From Ornithodoros turicata (taxonomy: Eukaryota > Arthropoda > Arachnida > Ixodida > Argasidae), in assembly GCF_037126465.1 (NCBI RefSeq), contig NC_088206.1:72977687-73041686 (forward strand): a DNA stretch of 64,000 nt, written 5' to 3'. This document shows, piece by piece, positions 35,799 to 48,252 of this stretch; position 1 is the stretch's first letter, and each line of letters begins with the position of its first letter. Position numbers and translations under genes: made by a program. Below the pieces are notes generated by a model. The model made no database searches. It saw nothing but the letters and a program-made list of their open reading frames with translations, and was not told the DNA's origin.

Positions 35799-38700
35799 AT
35801 GAAGAAATTGGTGGCAATGGCCGCGTCTCTCTTATTCGTCACCATCGGCCTGGTCGGAATCATGTATTACATTTATTTTGTGGAGAATGGTGAGAATTTT
35901 TTCCTACTCGATACCACGTCCGTTTCCTATTGTGGAATGCGCTTGCCGTGTCTTCCTTTATATAGGGCGAGTCTCTACAACGTTCTTCCTATACGAACCG
36001 AACGCTAGTACGGGAAACACACTTTATGCTGTTAAGTTGATTATTCAAAATTAAAACGGTGTTTAAACCCTAATTCAGAGTTCGTAGAACAAAGCGCAAA
36101 GAGGCATCGCAAGAACTCACTTAAGTGTAAACACCCATGTATTTAGATGAATATTTCACAAACACGTGACAAATGACGTATCGGAATGAAAATGTGTAAG
36201 TTACTGCTAGATGACCATCTAAAACGTCCTCTCAGGTACAGGAGTCGTCCATGGTTGACCGAGCCTTTTGCTCGGTGAGTAAATAAAGACTTTCGGAGGA
36301 CCAAGTGCAATCCTTCGCAAGTCACGTGCAGCAATCATGGCGGTGAGCTGGGGAACAGCGATATACAGGGTGTCCCAGAAAACGTGGAATTAACTACGCC
36401 ACCTAGAATCACGCTTGGAAAAACATTTCTTCTTACTAGGTTTTTGCCACCTCCTGATGTGAATGGCCTCTTAAGTTTTATTATGTCATTTTTTTACAAA
36501 CTCAACTCGGAAATTTGCAAAGGAAAAGTCGCTTTTTACCCTACCAATGTGAAGCGCGTGCCGAATTTACTCATGTTCACGATAACTGTAAATAGTGAGG
36601 AGCTATGCCATCAGCGTTTCGGAGCGCAAACAACCTAGCGCTCGAACCTTTTCTGCGACCTCTCACTCCGAGGAAGGGTGGCTGCTAAACCCAGCTCACA
36701 GAGCCATTGTTTCATAGAGCCAAGCATTGCAACACGCCCCGATTATGAACCCCGAGGCTGGTATCCGGATGCAGTAGCTTAGACCATAGCCAAGAGAAGC
36801 CATTTGTACCCCTTGTGGCGACAGTGATGAGCCTCGCCATTTTGCAGTGCCTCCATTGCACTATCTATGACGCACCCAAAGAGTCACCCTCTATAACCAC
36901 TACCTATATTTCTTGCAAAAACAGAGCCCGAAACAGCAGTGACTTGGACTGCGAAGGCGACAAAGGTTCGAAGGGCACATGAAGGGAATCCGGGTCTTGT
37001 ATCACCCTCATACCCGGGCACCCAGCATAGCCCGAGACACGAACCATCGTCTACTTTTTCCGAAAACTTCAGAAAAACAAGCTCTCCATTGACACTCCAA
37101 ACCGAAACGGAATATTTAAATGAGACGACATACGTGGACCAAACGTTCTGGGTGCCAGGCTCCACGACAGGTGCAAGATCGATGTCACGTCCAACTATCA
37201 AGTCGAGAGAACTGTCTCACGACGCAACAATCGACAAGAACCAAAGTAACGCTGTTACGTCGACTGGAAGTAAAACTATAGAGGTGACAAGTCCGAACGC
37301 AACGTACGTCCAGGATATTGATAACTTCACCGATAATGCGTTGCCGCGGAACAGCAGAATGTTGAATTATGTGCCTGGTACAAACGTTTTCGTCAAACAC
37401 TGGTCGCATAAAAACACTACAGCTGCAGGGCGGACAAAGCAACACGGTTTCACAGCAGACATTACAGGGATAAAGTTCAAAGCCTACTCTCTTAACGCGA
37501 GTAACTTGGACGCGCTAATGCGAAACAAAAGCAACGCGAGGGAGGACACTGAAAAAGTGGTCGCGAACATATCTGGTTATCCCGAACACCTGTTGGGAAG
37601 CCGTCGAAAAATTACCTTGAAGCATTACTTCATCACTATTACTAATGGCCCGACAAACGGGAACTCGGGAGAGGCTTCGACCGAGGACATCAAAGAAGTT
37701 GATATAGCCACATACACAGAGAGATCTATCCAGGCAGGAGATTTATTTAGCACCGCAATTACTACCACCAACCGTGACGTTCTTACAACCACGAAGCGTA
37801 CTGGAGGCGCGGCGTACAGGACTTCCGAGGACGTCCAGGGTGACACTGTGGAAGACACTGGAACGTTGGAGGCTGATACAAGTCACGTTCTCAGGACTGT
37901 AAGGCACGATGATTTCTCCGATACAACCAACACCGCTACAGAGGAAATTGACACGACCGTGGTTGCCAAGAGTAGCAGCACGTCCTCTGACAAGGCTCAA
38001 GATCCCTTGCACGGGACAAGCAGTCAGATTAACCAGAATGTTCTCACGACTGCAGATTCTGAAAAAAACACATTTGAGGGTGCAACATTCTGGGTACCCG
38101 AAGACCTGACGGACACGTTGACAAAGGGTGCTGGGATGGCAATGAGCACCAACACGACATCTGTGAAGGCTGACTACCTCTCGGGTATTAGCAGTAGTCC
38201 AATGGACCGAAACGTTCTCACTCCTGGAGATCAAGAAAAAAGTATGCCTGTCGAGGTGACTACCTTGGTGATGGAAGAAGCTGCCCCAAATAGAAGCAAG
38301 AAGACTACAACTACGGAGTTTATCGAAAGGGCCCGGCGGGCGCAAGACGGCACCGTTGACATCCGGCATATTACGTCCCAGTGGACCTCTAGTACCCCAA
38401 GAGCAGGAAAGGTTATGGTGAGCAGCTCCGTTGGAGCTACAACGACAGAACACAAGAGCACACCGTCAGGACTGCCTGTCTTGGCCACTACAGGTAATCA
38501 GTTGTCTTATGATCGAAGAAGTATTATGCGGTAGAGCCCACTGCCTCCACTCCAACGTCATGTTAATGATTTCTCGGGCATTTCTGGCAGAGTTGGTCCT
38601 TAACGCTCATAGCCACATTTGCTCCGTGGTGCACAGAGATACGGTAAAAGGTATACTGATTACTGTTTCAGCTCATCAAGCATAGATAACGGATAGTTCG

Positions 38701-41700
38701 TTGGTTTACGTCGCGCGGAAAGTGTGGTCATGGGTTAGGTCATAATGGTGGACTAACTTTGCCCCACCGACATATCTTACACCAGCTGCACAGCTTATTG
38801 ACAAAGCGGCAATAAAGCAGTTGCAGGTGCGCCGGAGCATGTCATAATTAATTATATGCGCAGCGGCGGCCATTTTACGAAGCTTAATGTTTCAGTATGA
38901 CGTCTATGAATCACATTATCGACTGCAATGCATGGTCCCTTCAGGTGCAGAGACCTCGCCTCCGCAGGAGCGCCTCTTACTGTGCACCCTGGGCGGCAAG
39001 ATCCCCGAAGCACATTTCCCGAAAGATGGTCTCTGTGACTTTCTCTTTTACACGCACGTGTTTCTCGACCTCAGTCGTCTCGATGTAGTTTCGACATCGG
39101 ATGACGATTCGTTTACTCACTTCAAGAGGATGGCCGCCAGGAGGGGAAAACGCACGTCTTTCGCTTTCTCTTTCCATATCGAGTGAGTTTTTCTCGTCCT
39201 GCTGTCCATATGTCATTGACTGGGTTCCTCTTCCAGCTTTGTCATGAATGTGGCTCTAAACAGTGGCAATTTCTCCCGTTCGGAATATATCACGCACCAC
39301 GGGATCCTCAACGTCATCGGTGACTCCAATCAGATTGACCGTTATGTCGACAACATCCGAACCGTACTGCCGGTATGTAGGAGTGTATTGCTAAGTGTCT
39401 GCAGCATGCATTGTTGTGCTGAAGACTGACAGGTTGCCAATGAAGTCGGCCCAGAATGTATACTAACTACACTGAATAACAATGGTCGCCGGTACACTTC
39501 TTGAGATAGTTATAGGAAATCAGCAGGTAGTTTGCTAAGCATCTAATCTGTGAATGCAGAGGGGCATATAGGAACTGATAGTTAGAGCTGAGCGCGGGTA
39601 CGTATACCCGCGGGTACCCGCACATCGTCACGATTTGCGAGTAGGAATTCGCAATCGCTGCGGGTAGTGAGTAACATGCGGGTGTACCGCAATGCGACCG
39701 CGGGTATACCCGCATTACCCGCACTCCATGGCCGAGTAAGTGATCCCTCTCTGTCAAACGCGAGCTCAGCAGTGCCTTATGTCGTTGGCTGTATAAATCC
39801 ATGTGCCAGACTGCGGCAGGCAAGTGCTGGCAGGCGAGCTCGATTATTAATGCAGACAGATATGGCTCTCTGTTGAATTGCAGTTTTACTGGCATATGAT
39901 TGAAGCCGTCCGAGACACGTAGCCAACCCTCAGAATTTCCATTGTTTTAAAATAGAAAAGCGGTAAAGTGGACGAGTAGCACTTCCCCTGCGGGTCCCAA
40001 TGCGGTTATGCGGGTATACAGACAGCACTGCAGGTGCGGGTCGCTCAGATGAAATTCTTGCGGGTGCCGGTCACACACGCGCGGGTACTGTGCGGGTCCA
40101 AGTTTGCTTACCCGCACTCACCTCTACTGATAGTGTCACGTCTTTTTCCCTTCAAAACGAGTAGCATCATCGACATCTAATCTGGCATCTGTGAGCAATT
40201 ACCGCGGAGACTGCTCGAAAGAATAATGGCGTCACATTCATCATTAGAGGGCTACCTCTTCAGGATCACCCAGGAGATTGCATACGACGATCATGCCAAA
40301 TAGGATCACCTTAGATCATCCACCAGTTTCGAACATATCAAGTCCTCAAACCTATTTCACAAGAGCATAGTTTCCCTTTCGAGACCCTCAGGTAACACGC
40401 ACTGCAACAGCCCACTCAGCTCAAAGATTGATATAAGGCTATCGTCAAAAAGACAGAGGTGGCACTCGAACAATCTCTTCTTGACTGTCTGTAGAGCGCG
40501 CTGACAACCATATTTAGAATGCTAATTGCTTAGCATCACACGCACTACTATGAACTATGTGAGGGTGCAACTTACGTAGTAGGTGCCGAACGACTTCAAA
40601 ACGCAGGTCTTGAGGAATCTCCAGAAGCAGCCCAAAAACCCTGTGGCCATCGCTGTAGGAGTCCTCAAAAAGGTTGACTTGCCTCAACTGCCAAGACTCA
40701 TCAAGGACATCGTGAAGTAAGACATCGCAATACACTCTTCTTTCGGCAGCATTTCAGAAAGACGCCCATTTTATGCAGGGCAGGAGCTGACATAGTGGTC
40801 GTCAGAACACACGTTTCCCACTGGAATGTAAACGAGAGCATGGCCACTGTAGGCGCGACCAGTTGGAAAAATTCTTGGATGGCCGAACACCCTTCCATGG
40901 TAAGTGTGTCCCTCGTGCTGGGTCTGAGAGAATGCGAGAAACCATTCTGCTATGCTACAGGTTTCAAAGCATTTAGGGTATAGTGACAGCCTTCTGCATC
41001 ACTCCATAGGAACAATATCCAATCCTCCGTCTAAAGCGATCCGCCTACAGGTCTCGCAGTATTCAGGGTATAGCAGAAGAACAATGGCAGCCCTCTGCAT
41101 CACTCCATAGGAACAATGCCCAATCCTCCGCCTAAAGCGATCGGACTTTGTTCTATGGCTCATCTGTGTCCATAGCCAACAGGCAATGTATCACAGAAGA
41201 ACGTACCATCATTCTGCTATGCTAGAGGTATCACAGTATTTAGGGTATAGCTGAAGAACAATGGCAGCCCTCTGCATCACTCCATAGGAACAATGCCCAA
41301 TCCTCCGCCTAAAGCGATCGGACTTTGTTCTATGGCTCATCTGTGTCCATAGCCAACAGGCAATGTATCACAGAAGAACGTACCATCATTCTGCTATGCT
41401 AGAGGTATCACAGTATTTAGGGTATAGCTGAAGAACAATGGCAGCCCTCTGCATCACTCCATAGGAACAATGCCCAATCCTCCGCCTAAAGCGATCGGAC
41501 TTTGTTCTATGGCTCATCTGTGTCCATAGCCAACAGGCAATGTATCACAGAAGAACGTACCATCATTCTGCTATGCTAGAGGTATCACAGTATTTAGGGT
41601 ATAGCTGAAGAACAATGGCAGCCCTCTGCATCACTCCATAGGAACAATGCCCAATCCTCCGCCTAAAGCGATCGGACTTTGTTCTATGGCTCATCTGTGT

Positions 41701-44700
41701 CCATAGCCAACAGGCAATGTATCACAGAAGAACGTACCATCATTCTGCTATGCTAGAGGTATCACAGTATTTAGGGTATAGCTGAAGAACAATGGCAGCC
41801 CTCTGCATCACTCCATAGGAACAATGCCCAATCCTCCGCCTAAAGCGATCGGACTTTGTTCTATGGCTCATCTGTGTCCATAGCCAACAGGCAATGTATC
41901 ACAGAAGAACGTACCATCATTCTGCTATGCTAGAGGTATCACAGTATTTAGGGTATAGCTGAAGAACAATGGCAGCCCTCTGCATCACTCCATAGGAACA
42001 ATGCCCAATCCTCCGCCTAAAGCGATCGGACTTTGTTCTATGGCTCATCTGTGTCCATAGCCAACAGGCAATGTATCACAGAAGAACGTACCATCATTCT
42101 GCTATGCTAGAGGTATCACAGTATTTAGGGTATAGCTGAAGAACAATGGCAGCCCTCTGCATCACTCCATAGGAACAATGCCCAATCCTCCGCCTAAAGC
42201 GATCGGACTTTGTTCTATGGCTCATCTGTGTCCATAGCCAACAGGCAATGTATCACAGAAGAACGTACCATCATTCTGCTATGCTAGAGGTATCACAGTA
42301 TTTAGGGTATAGCTGAAGAACAATGGCAGCCCTCTGCATCACTCCATAGGAACAATGCCCAATCCTCCGCCTAAAGCGATCGGACTTTGTTCTATGGCTC
42401 ATCTGTGTCCATAGCCAACAGGCAATGTATCACAGAAGAACGTACCATCATTCTGCTATGCTAGAGGTATCACAGTATTTAGGGTATAGCTGAAGAACAA
42501 TGGCAGCCCTCTGCATCACTCCATAGGAACAATGCCCAATCCTCCGCCTAAAGCGATCGGACTTTGTTCTATGGCTCATCTGTGTCCATAGCCAACAGGC
42601 AATGTATCACAGAAGAACGTACCATCATTCTGCTATGCTAGAGGTATCACAGTATTTAGGGTATAGCTGAAGAACAATGGCAGCCCTCTGCATCACTCCA
42701 TAGGAACAATGCCCAATCCTCCGCCTAAAGCGATCGGACTTTGTTCTATGGCTCATCTGTGTCCATAGCCAACAGGCAATGTATCACAGAAGAACGTACC
42801 ATCATTCTGCTATGCTAGAGGTATCACAGTATTTAGGGTATAGCTGAAGAACAATGGCAGCCCTCTGCATCACTCCATAGGAACAATGCCCAATCCTCCG
42901 CCTAAAGCGATCGGACTTTGTTCTATGGCTCATCTGTGTCCAGAGCCAACAGGCAATGTATCACAGAAGAACGTACCATCATTCTGCTATGCTAGAGGTA
43001 TCACAGTATTTAGGGTATAGCAGAAGAACAATGGCAGCCCTCTGCATCACTCCATAGGAACAATGCCCAATCCTCCGCCTAAAGCGATCGGACTTTGTTC
43101 TATGGCTCATCTGTGTCCATAGCCAACAGGCAATGTATCACAGAAGAACGTACCATCATTCTGCTATGCTAGAGGTATCACAGTATTTAGGGTATAGCTG
43201 AAGAACAATGGCAGCCCTCTGCATCACTCCATAGGAACAATGCCCAATCCTCCGCCTAAAGCGATCGGACTTTGTTCTATGGCTCATCTGTGTCCAGAGC
43301 CAACAGGCAATGTATCACAGAAGAACGTACCATCATTCTGCTATGCTAGAGGTATCACAGTATTTAGGGTATAGCAGAAGAACAATGGCAGCCCTCTGCA
43401 TCACTCCATAGGAACAATGCCCAATCCTCCGCCTAAAGCGATCGGACTTTGTTCTATGGCTCATCTGTGTCCATAGCCAACAGGCAATGTATCACAGAAG
43501 AACGTACCATCATTCTGCTATGCTAGAGGTATCACAGTATTTAGGGTATAGCGGAAGAACAATGGCAGCCCTCTGCATCACTCCATAGGAACAATGCCCA
43601 ATCCTCCGCCTAAAGCGATCGGACTTTGTTCTATGGCTCATCTGTGTCCATAGCAAACAGGCAATGTATCACAGAAGAACGTACCATCATTCTGCTATGC
43701 TAGAGGTATCACAGTATTTAGGGTATAGCAGAAGAACAATGGCAGCCCTCTGCATCACTCCATAGGAACAATGCCCAATCCTCCGCCTAAAGCGATCGGA
43801 CTTTGTTCTATGGCTCATCTGTGTCCATAGCCAACAGGCAATGTATCACAGAAGAACGTACCATCATTCTGCTATGCTAGAGGTATCACAGTATTTAGGG
43901 TATAGCTGAAGAACAATGGCAGCCCTCTGCATCACTCCATAGGAACAATGCCCAATCCTCCGCCTAAAGCGATCGGACTTTGTTCTATGGCTCATCTGTG
44001 TCCAGAGCCAACAGGCAATGTATCACAGAAGAACGTACCATCATTCTGCTATGCTAGAGGTATCACAGTATTTAGGGTATAGCAGAAGAACAATGGCAGC
44101 CCTCTGCATCACTCCATAGGAACAATGCCCAATCCTCCGCCTAAAGCGATCGGACTTTGTTCTATGGCTCATCTGTGTCCATAGCCAACAGGCAATGTAT
44201 CACAGAAGAACGTACCATCATTCTGCTATGCTAGAGGTATCACAGTATTTAGGGTATAGCGGAAGAACAATGGCAGCCCTCTGCATCACTCCATAGGAAC
44301 AATGCCCAATCCTCCGCCTAAAGCGATCGGACTTTGTTCTATGGCTCATCTGTGTCCATAGCAAACAGGCAATGTATCACAGAAGAACGTACCATCATTC
44401 TGCTATGCTAGAGGTATCACAGTATTTAGGGTATAGCAGAAGAACAATGGCAGCCCTCTGCATCACTCCATAGGAACAATGCCCAATCCTCCGCCTAAAG
44501 CGATCGGACTTTGTTCTATGGCTCATCTGTGTCCATAGCCAACAGGCAATGTATCACAGAAGAACGTACCATCATTCTGCTATGCTAGAGGTATCACAGT
44601 ATTTAGGGTATAGCTGAAGAACAATGGCAGCCCTCTGCATCACTCCATAGGAACAATGCCCAATCCTCCGCCTAAAGCGATCGGACTTTGTTCTATGGCT

Positions 44701-47700
44701 CATCTGTGTCCATAGCCAACAGGCAATGTATCACAGAAGAACGTACCATCATTCTGCTATGCTAGAGGTATCACAGTATTTAGGGTATAGCTGAAGAACA
44801 ATGGCAGCCCTCTGCATCACTCCATAGGAACAATGCCCAATCCTCCGCCTAAAGCGATCGGACTTTGTTCTATGGCTCATCTGTGTCCATAGCCAACAGG
44901 CAATGTATCACAGAAGAACGTACCATCATTCTGCTATGCTAGAGGTATCACAGTATTTAGGGTATAGCTGAAGAACAATGGCAGCCCTCTGCATCACTCC
45001 ATAGGAACAATGCCCAATCCTCCGCCTAAAGCGATCGGACTTTGTTCTATGGCTCATCTGTGTCCATAGCCAACAGGCAATGTATCACAGAAGAACGTAC
45101 AATCATTCTGCTATGCTAGAGGTATCACAGTATTTAGGGTATAGCTGAAGAACAATGGCAGCCCTCTGCATCACTCCATAGGAACAATGCCCAGTCCTCC
45201 GCCTAAAGCGATCGGACTTTGTTCTATGGCTCATCTGTGTCCATAGCCAACAGGCAATGTATCACAGAAGAACGTACCATCATTCTGCTATGCTAGAGGT
45301 ATCACAGTATTTAGGGTGTAGCTGAAGAACAATGACAGCCCTCTGCATCACTCCATGGGAACAATGCCCAGTCCTCCGCCTAAAGCGATCGGGCTTTGTT
45401 CTATGGCTCATCTGTGTCCATAGCCAACAGGCAATGTATCACAGAAGAACGTACCATCATTCTGCTATGCTAGAGGTATCACAGTATTTAGGGTATAGCT
45501 GAAGAACAATGGCAGCCCTCTGCATCACTCCATAGGAACAATGCCCAGTCCTCCGCCTAAAGCGATCGGGCTTTGTTCTATGGCTCATCTGTGTCCATAG
45601 CCAACAGGCAATGTATCACAGAAGAACGTACCATCATTCTGCTATGCTAGAGGTATCACAGTATTTAGGGTATAGCAGAAGAACAATGGCAGCCCTCTGC
45701 ATCACTCCATAGGAACAATGCCCAATCCTCCGCCTAAAGCGATCGGACTTTGTTCTATGGCTCATCTGTGTCCATAGCCAACAGGCAATGTATCACAGAA
45801 GAACGTACCATCATTCTGCTATGCTAGAGGTATCACAGTATTTAGGGTATAGCTGAAGAACAATGGCAGCCCTCTGCATCACTCCATAGGAACAATGCCC
45901 AGTCCTCCGCCTAAAGCGATCGCACTTTGTTCTATGGCTCATCTGTGTCCATAGCCAACAGGCAATGTATCACAGAAGAACGTACCATCATTCTGCTATG
46001 CAGGAGGTTTCACAGCATTTATGGTATAGATGAATGATGGCAGGTCTGTGCACCACTCCATAGGAAATTAGGCAATGTACCACAAAAGAACGTGCAACCT
46101 TTCTACTATGCTAGAGGTCCCACAGCATTTAGGATATAGGTGAAGAACAATGGCAGCCCTCTGCATCGAGCATGGGAAACAATGTCCAACCTCCTCCAAA
46201 GGCCATCACGTTGGGGTCTACATGGCTCATCCGTGTCCATAGCCAATGGGCCATGTACCACTGAGGAATGTACCACTATGCATGGCTCATCCATGCCCGT
46301 AGCTAATAGGCAATGTACCACATAAGAGCATACCATCGTTCTGCTATGCTAGAGGTCAAACAGCATTTAGAGTATAGCAGAAGAACAATGGTTGCCATTT
46401 TCATCACTCCATAGGAAACAATGCTGAGTCTCTTCCTAAGGTGATCACACTTTGGCTTATAGCTCATTTGTGTCCTTAGCCAATACGTAACATTTGGTGA
46501 TGTCAAGCATGTGACTTTGAGGATGCTGTATATGGCCGGCCACAATCATACGTGCGTGCAACAAGTTGTGGCCATGGTTCGAGAACCTGGTGACTAGTCA
46601 AACCAACCATTATCTGCGTAGTGGGTGTATTGACATGCTCAAGAGCCAGGTGTAGTTTGTGAGAGAAGTGATAAAGGATACTGCTTCAACTCGTGGCCTG
46701 GAACCGAAAGAACTACTCCTGTCCACGTATATGCCACCCGATTGGTTTCACATTTCGTCACCAGATGCCCAAAATGTGTCAGGTGCCACAGCTCGCATGT
46801 TGCACACAAGCATGATTGTGACTTTGTGACTGTACAATAAGAAGAGACTCATTTTGCAGCTGGACACTCTAGAGCTACTAGTCAGTCTGGTTCCCATTCC
46901 AGCTGTACTGATGATGTCTTTCACAATGGGGGTGGCCTTGTTTGAGATGCCTCCTAGTTGGAAAAATGAAACCAGCAGGAACGTAGTACACTACAAACCA
47001 ACCAGTTTTGCACTTGTCAGTTACAGTCAGGTAAGGCAATCTTAGACTACTTCACTTCCATCGCTGCTGTATTAGACAACGATCCTAATCTGCAGTCTAT
47101 TTTGCACCCTTGCAAACTACAGTAGCGTACCCACAGCTTACACAACAGATCACAATGGCAACTGCTTCACGAAGCCCTGCTTATAGTCCAACCAATCACA
47201 GTCACTGGCTGGTGGAGAGCAACCAAACCACATGCTATACAAAATTTTCGCAACATTGCCACAATCATAAACATGCTTTTAATGATCACACCCTACAGCC
47301 GCACTGGCAGCAATTTGTAGCAATCTTCCGCAGGTGTCACAGAGCAGGCCTCGTTTAACCTAGAGGATATTGCAGCGGCACAATTACTCCTGCTGAGCTT
47401 AGCATGAAGAAGTGATGATAATTTCAGCTGAATTATCGCGATCTTATCAACTTACTTTTAACAACCAGTGATGTGCCCTCTGTTTTCATCGCAGGTGTGC
47501 ACCACACCATTTAGCAAAACGCAAGTGCTGTACCCTGAAGAATTTGTTGTTAGTGGGAACCGATACACCCACGAGCAGTACATATATGACACTGAAAAAA
47601 CGATTTCTCAAAAAGTAAGCGGAATCATCATCTTGAGAACCACCACCACCATCATTTAGAGAGCAGATAAAAACAAAGGTATATGCGAACACACTTTTTT

Positions 47701-47860
47701 CCAGCTTGTATACGCTGATCACACATTGTCCGCGCACTATGTGTCGCCCAACAAATTGAGCTGGGCAGTCTTCAACACAGAGCTGGAAGACTACCAGGGT
47801 GCATGTGGGCCAAACACTGATTTTCAACGTCTCCGCCGTCTCCGATACGAGCTTGGTTGA
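35799..47860 (+). CDS. membrane-anchored mucin-stalk protein with degenerate GH18 (chitinase-like) ectodomain
   Basis: Nine exons: 35799-35889, 36925-38493, 38945-39182, 39237-39372, 40583-40716, 40779-40899, 46860-47030, 47495-47614, 47705-47860. They total 2736 bases, 911 codons plus stop, and every junction agrees in phase. Residues 5-28 are a hydrophobic signal-anchor (type II). Residues 31-553, mostly one exon, form a Thr/Ser-rich stalk with NXS/T sites and repeated NVLT and TFWVP phrases. Residues 554-911 resemble a GH18 barrel: CTLGGKIP...DGLCDFLFYTH (first strand), VKAGADIVVVRTHVSHW (about 722-738), YDTEKTISQK (851-860) and SWAVFNTELEDYQGACG at the last strand, like the chitinase W-A-x-D-x-D-D-F-x-G signature. 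The catalytic DxxDxDxE motif is absent, so a carbohydrate-binding or signalling role is more likely than hydrolysis (inference). I associate this kind of protein with ticks; the GH18 link is by eye. Intron 6 carries a satellite and intron 4 a hAT element. Confidence 0.82.
36369..36640. mobile_element. transposon end in intron 1 of the GH18-like gene
   Basis: TATA followed by CAGGGTGTCCCAGAAAACG is the same kind of terminal sequence as the foldback element at 54189-54856 (CAGGGCGTCCCACG). The matching right end was not found, so the 3' limit is a guess. Confidence 0.4.
38605..38640. mobile_element. SINE 3' fragment in intron 2 of the GH18-like gene
   Basis: CGCTCATAGCCACATTTGCT followed by CCGTGGTGC is a diverged match to the shared SINE tail (GCTCATGGCCACAGTTGCTT) seen at 2798-2892. 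Confidence 0.35.
39583..40126. mobile_element. 544 bp non-autonomous hAT-type element, complete, with 8 bp target duplication
   Basis: The left end TAGAGCTGAGCGCGGGTA and the reverse complement of the right end TAGAGGTGAGTGCGGGTA match at 16 of 18. The element is flanked by identical octamers CTGATAGT (39575-39582 and 40127-40134). Both ends are rich in GCGGGTA/TACCCGC motifs, repeated in both directions. There is no transposase. It lies in intron 4 of the GH18-like gene. Confidence 0.85.
40943..46480. repeat. 177 bp satellite array inside an intron, 28 good units plus decayed edges
   Basis: Units starting with CTGAAGAACAATGGCAGCCC (variants CAGAAG, CGGAAG) step by 177 bases from 41074 to about 46029, giving 28 near-identical copies. 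A partly rearranged unit precedes them (from about 40943), and several diverged units follow to about 46480. The whole block lies within intron 6 (40900-46859) of the GH18-like gene. Unit identity is very high in the centre and falls at both edges, as expected of an array homogenised by unequal exchange. It is unrelated in sequence to the 154 bp satellite. Confidence 0.97.
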
Positions 47861-48252
47861 CTGACCTCTGATTACACGTTTTTGAAAATACAATAATAAA
47901 TGGTATATTTTAGAAAGGGCTGAATGTGGCATTGAAGGTACGAATAACTAAAACTGGGATAACGAGAGAAGGGCCTGAGCTTCTACTATGCAGGCACCAT
48001 GGGGTACATGTTTGCCATGAACAGTGACATGATTTTGGCTACCTGTGTGACTGGGATTGGGGGGACAACTAAGCATTTGTCAGTCTAGGTAGCATTGGCA
48101 TAATGCCACACATGTGGTAGTTCAGCAATGAGGGTGTCTGGAAGCATGGATGCTGGATGGACAGTTTTTAACCAGTGTGCACAATGTTTGTTCCTTTTGA
48201 AATGTATTTCGCATACTTTTAATCACAGGCCGAGATTTGTACAAAATGTGAG
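47861..48252. other. convergent intergenic stretch between the GH18-like gene and MED17
   Basis: About 390 bases carry the 3' UTRs of both genes. The plus-strand poly(A) signal is at 47895-47900. On the minus strand an ATTAAA lies 30 bases after the MED17 stop (48218-48223). No other feature. Confidence 0.55.
47895..47900 (+). promoter_or_regulatory. poly(A) signal AATAAA of the GH18-like gene
   Basis: Canonical AATAAA 35 bases after the TGA stop at 47858-47860, on the coding strand. Confidence 0.65.

Noticed and set aside
37743..38453. A 236-codon open frame on the minus strand opposite the mucin exon.
   Set aside because: Shadow frame of the biased plus-strand coding exon. It has no domain or splice context of its own.
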